A stretch of DNA of 64,000 bases from Takakia lepidozioides (Eukaryota; Streptophyta; Takakiopsida; Takakiales; Takakiaceae), in NCBI GenBank assembly GCA_030704615.1, contig CM060731.1, positions 81,014,756-81,078,755 of the forward strand, read 5' to 3'. The position numbers and the translations under genes were made by a program. A model generated the notes under the pieces. The model saw nothing but the letters and a program-made list of their open reading frames with translations. It did no database searches and had not been told where the DNA came from. This document shows positions 60,172-64,000 of the stretch, piece after piece. Position 1 is the first letter of the stretch; the number at the start of each line of letters is the position of its first letter.

Positions 60172-61934
60172 ACCTAGTCCATGTATTACGGCGAGGCGAG
60201 CGGGTATATTGTTACATGATAATATATTACGGTTTGAGTTGGCCAGCCCTGGTTGAGGCCCAAGCCGGGCGCATTCAACTCCGGGCCTTTTCCCTATTAT
60301 AGAACCAATATTTTCCTCCCGCCTACATGCATGAATCAATCGGACAGAAGGCAACCTTTCCACAGAGGGGGCATGTGACTGGGTTACTTGTGCCTCTGCT
60401 TATTTCCCTGCAGGCTCCATAGCCCCCAGGTACATCTGCCTCCATCCCAATCAATCACTCCAATTTTATAACATCCCCATAACGATAACGACCCCCTGAA
60501 TACCAGGGCATAACATTCTACCCTTACCTTACTGATGATTGTCAAGCGAACCGCATGTATGTAACAGAGAGCGACTGGCGAAACAAAGACATTGCAAACC
60601 CACTTTAAATAGTAACTAGTTGAGACCAGTTTCCGTTACAGTAATGTGAGTTGCAAGCCCTAATAATCCTACTAACAATAAAAACCAATGGTATAAAAGC
60701 CTGCAGCCAATCCCCTCCCTTCTCTATCTAAGCACGACGCTTTTACATCCCAGCGAAGAATCCTCGCCCTCGCTTCTCTCCTAATCTCACGGACGTAATG
60801 GCTCGCTTTCCGACCGTCGATCCTCCAAGATCCAAAAGATCTGGTCGGACTCACTAACCCTCACTAACGCTGCCATAACTTGTCACTAAACTGGGCAGCA
60901 GGTCACTAAAGAGGCGCCCCATATAATACTCGCCACCACGTGGCCCCATATCATGCCCTCACTGTGCCCTAATCGTGGGCTCACCCTCGCTGTATCTTGG
61001 CGCTTCATTCTAGTCAGCCAACAGTCGGATCGGCGCTGTCAGACCCTCAACTAATGGGATATTTTTAACTCTCCATCTACCTCGGACTTGATGAGAAAAT
61101 TTGTGGTAATTATGAGAAAATATCCCACTGTAACTCCAGAGTGGGCCAGATATTACTAAAACACCATACAAATATATAATTAAAATAATCCAGGCACGTG
61201 TGTGGGCAACCGGGAAACCCCCGACCTGCGCTGTGGCAGCCCGGCTGGCACTTCCCGGCGGGCACCTTCTGCCCCTGCGCTCATTACTCAGTCCCCGGAT
61301 TTGTCTTGATGCGACGTCGTCGCATTGACCGTTCCACGCAGATTGCACCTCCTTTGACTGCCCGTTGACTAAGGTCAACGACTGCTGCCCGGCCAGCATC
61401 CTGAACGCCGGGAAGTGTGTCAGATCCCGGGCATGCCCGATTTCAGACGGAAAGTTGTTCAACGTTATTTCTGAACCGTATGTACTCGGCAAGTACAGAA
61501 CACTACATACACGGAAGCGTACATGGGAGCGAGACGTATAGCCTTGTTTTGCCATACCGCGGGAGGGCCCACAGTAAACTGCGGAGCCAAACACCTCGTG
61601 TAAACACCAACCGCTGGCGTGACGTGGCAGACCCAGCAGATAAAAACATTACTTTTCGGGTGGCGGGCTGACGAACCACCGAACAACACGCTGCTAGCAT
61701 CTTTGAGAATGAGATCTCCTTTACGTACATCCATGACCGCTCACATCCATCCAGGCTCCAGAAAAGTCATCCCCGGGCAACATGTAACGCGACCCATATT
61801 GGAAGGTACATAATATTCCGCAGTGAGTATTATGCGACGGAGAAAATAAACGAAGGGGGCATATATACCGTTAGCGCGTATTAATGTCGCGTTGCGGCTC
61901 CTTTATCCTACCCCCGCCCGAGGCGCGCCTCATG
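60172..61934. other. Intergenic, no gene recognised
   Basis: Frames of up to about 190 codons occur on the minus strand, but none has recognisable motifs or a plausible gene structure. Confidence 0.4.
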
Positions 61935-62215
61935 TCCCCCTCTCATTCCTTAACACGGAACATGGGATATTTGGTCATGTACTGCGCCAGTAATGGGATT
62001 AAGACCCCTGTCGGTGTATTAAACGGGCCTAGTTTCCGCGAAGCCACGACTGCGCGGCAGGCTTTTGATCGGCGCAGTTACTGCGCCTGCCCCGCGCCAC
62101 GCTGCCCGGCCCTGCCCCTGCCCACCCGACCGTCTCTGACACCACCTGCCCTAACCGCGGTCAGCTGCTGTAGTTAACTGCAGGTCACCTAACCGGGGGC
62201 CTTCGGTATCCGAGG
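61935..62215. repeat. Dispersed repeat, copy 2 (shared with 46680-46960)
   Basis: See the first copy. Same orientation, 15.3 kb apart. The surroundings of this copy are more GC- and CpG-rich than those of copy 1. Confidence 0.75.
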
Positions 62216-62440
62216 ACCGAGGGTATGACCGCCGGCAGCGCTATATCCGCCGGGTCCAATTTTAAATTTTGTTTAGTATTAGATTATATTAGACGTAAAC
62301 TGTCCTGTCAAATCTTGACTCCGGGCGGAGGGGACGGGCTGTACGGTTATATCCCACGGTCCACCCGGCGAAAGTGTGGGCGCTTGATAGAGAGATGTCC
62401 TCCGATATGAATTGTCTTGGCTGAGAATCGATGGTTGTGG

Positions 62441-62538
62441 CGATCGTCGAGATTATTCGTCGATCCTCTGAGACGGATCCCAGACCCTCGTCGATGATCG
62501 TTTGACTGTGACGATCGTCGAGATTATTCGTCGATCCT
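62441..62538. repeat. Direct repeat, 27-bp identical blocks 71 bases apart
   Basis: 62441-62467 and 62512-62538 are identical. They contain cgatcgtcgagattattcg, itself rich in the palindrome-like word cgatcg. The blocks lie about 190-290 bases before the start codon at 62730, so they could be promoter elements. Confidence 0.8.
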
Positions 62539-62729
62539 GTGAGGCTGGTCGACGACGAGATTGATCCATCAGGTTGTGATTTGAACAGACCGTTCCCCGA
62601 GCTGCACTCTGTCTCGGTTCACTACATGAGAAGTTTGAAATCACACACATCCCCTTCCATTTCGTCGGGTCTTAAGTCCTTGCTTCTCTCTCTCTCTCTC
62701 TGTCCCAGTTTTTTCTGTTCGAGTAAACA

Positions 62730-63727
62730 ATGGCGATCACAGTTTCCTTTTGGACAAGGCGTACTGTGAACACAGAGGCGCACAAATTTCCCTGGAGAGA
62801 AAATTATGCATACAGATGCCAAGAGTATGGGGCTTGGTCAGGCCCAAATGTGAAAGGGTGGGCAATGCAGTGGCTACGGCTTCTACTGCTGGGTTGTCTA
62901 CAAGTTAGTTACACCTACTTTAAGACCACCAGATTTCATTCTTTTATGTTTCTGTCCTTACAGGAGAATTTTTTACGGTAGCTACAGTTTCCTCGGCCCT
63001 TTCTGCCTCGAATGCACGGAAAGAGAAGGGAGAGGGAGGTCCCCACATTGGAAATATTTTCAAGAGTGCTGCACATTTGAGCCATCGTTGTGTGGTCATA
63101 GATGGAGAGAAAGAGAGAGAGTGCAGGAGATTCTCACTGGATCTCTTCAATGCACAGACTACATTGGTGCAGATAGCGCGAGCAAGTTTATACACAGCGT
63201 ACACAGATACCAACCCGGTAATCAATCCGTGTACTCAGCTCATGCCTCTAGCTCAAGGTGATGCCATCTCTATTGCAGTGGCCCTGGGGGGCTCCCGTAC
63301 TTTGTGGTACAACCAGTCTGATCCAACACAAAATCTGCTATCTCCCTGCAGCCCTTCCATAATTGCAGTGAGTGCTACAACCTCTCCCTTTTCTGTACTT
63401 GAGAAAGACTGGATAGTTTTCATTACAATATGTCTACATTTTGAATGGGCTGGGGAGGTGAAAAGTGAGTGAAGATTGGGAACGACTTTGAGGGGACCGA
63501 AAGGAGGGGGAGGGGGGAGGGTGTGTGGAATGCACCTAGTGTTTGTAACTCTCAATTTTCATGGGAGGGGGTGGGTACAGCAAGTTCCACAAGGAGCACA
63601 AGTAGCAGTGTTCCGGCCCATGGTGGACCAGTTGAGTCTCCTTCAGATCCAGAATGACAGCCTTCTCGCAATCGCTTCAACTGTACGCCCCACTTACGGA
63701 CAAATTTTTCGTCATAGAGCCTCTTGA
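62730..63727 (+). CDS. Three-exon gene, unknown function
   Basis: Model: exons 62730-62892, 62964-63367 and 63581-63727, joined in phase (1 and 0) through GT/AG introns of 71 and 213 bases, giving 237 aa. The first exon starts MAITVSFWTRRTVNTEAHKF and is Trp-rich. Exon 2 has a Ser/Ala/Lys segment then RRFSLDLFNAQTTLVQIARA and GDAISIAVALGGSRTLWYNQ. Exon 3 has VPQGAQVAVFRPMVDQLSLL and ends HRAS. There is no signal peptide, membrane span or catalytic motif. A pyrimidine tract (ctctctctctctgtcc) lies 30-45 bases before the ATG. The product is not recognised. It may be lineage-specific. The consistent splice phases are the main support. Confidence 0.6.
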
Positions 63728-64000
63728 CTAGGATACTGTAAGGCTCAGTGAAACTAGGGCACCATTGTCTGGATGGGTTGTATATGTGTGTGTTGCCCAA
63801 GACTAGTAGGCTGCAGAGCAACCTAATCCATGGACCAACTGTTAGGAGGTGACGAACATCATGAGAGTTTTAGCCAATGCAAGCCGAGAGAGAGAGAGAA
63901 CTGGATTTATTCATATGAGGGAGGGACACAAAGTAGAACAACATCAAGGGAAAGGAAAGGCAAGGAGCTCTAACATCCACAGGAAGGTCAAAGAGTTCAT
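63728..64000. other. 3' flank, no gene seen
   Basis: Contains a short GA run at about 63885-63898. The window ends here. Confidence 0.4.

Noticed and set aside
61010-61594. A 194-codon minus-strand open frame
   Set aside because: No domain, low-complexity start, no gene structure around it.

Overview
The window reads as nuclear DNA of a streptophyte, most likely a charophyte green alga of the Chara type. This is an inference. The host genes have plant-type products (an auxin-receptor-type F-box/LRR protein, a trihelix transcription factor, an RCC1-repeat protein), long introns with GT/AG borders, and very large repeat-filled spaces between them. The F-box protein mixes residues typical of TIR1 and of COI1, and one Ty3/gypsy element carries a cytosine-5 DNA methyltransferase, a class of element known from charophytes and dinoflagellates.

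Layout. 1-4.7 kb: 3' part of a decayed Ty3/gypsy chromovirus (element A: protease, RT, RNase H, integrase, chromodomain), then a long non-coding LTR-like stretch packed with short hairpins. 4.9-10.9 kb: a second Ty3/gypsy element (B) in the order protease, DNA methyltransferase, RT, RNase H, integrase, PHD finger, then a CTAG-rich LTR. An inverted partial LTR copy lies at 11.4-11.57 kb. 11.8-15.4 kb: Helitron remnants on the minus strand (Rep-type domain and a DUF6570-like domain) interrupted by a Crinkler/RHS-like plus-strand fragment and a foldback repeat. 16.6-18.7 kb: trihelix transcription factor gene, 3 exons, plus strand. 18.7-26 kb: repeat graveyard with a Ty1/copia RNase H fragment, a Harbinger-like repeat and a TTAA-flanked piggyBac-type MITE. 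26.3-32.2 kb: ten-exon RCC1 gene, minus strand. 32.2-37 kb: SINE-like and tandem repeats, no gene seen. 37.2-38.9 kb: minus-strand multi-exon gene with a C-terminal membrane anchor, not recognised. 39-49 kb: repeats, ending in a 400-bp CT tract. 49.1-52.8 kb: TIR1/COI1-type F-box gene, three exons, minus strand. 53-62.6 kb: intergenic with a second Harbinger-like copy, a tRNA-type SINE, a hAT transposase fragment and inverted repeats. 62.7-63.7 kb: a three-exon plus-strand gene of unknown function.

The most notable system is element B: a retrotransposon polyprotein combining a DNA-methylation writer with a histone-reader finger behind the integrase. The neighbouring element A instead uses a chromodomain. 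The copy of B here is dead. The stop codons interrupting it are six TAG and two TGA, which fits C-to-T decay of methylated cytosines in CHG and CG contexts, although the ancestral codons are inferred. The host genes do not form an operon-like unit and no functional link among them is visible.
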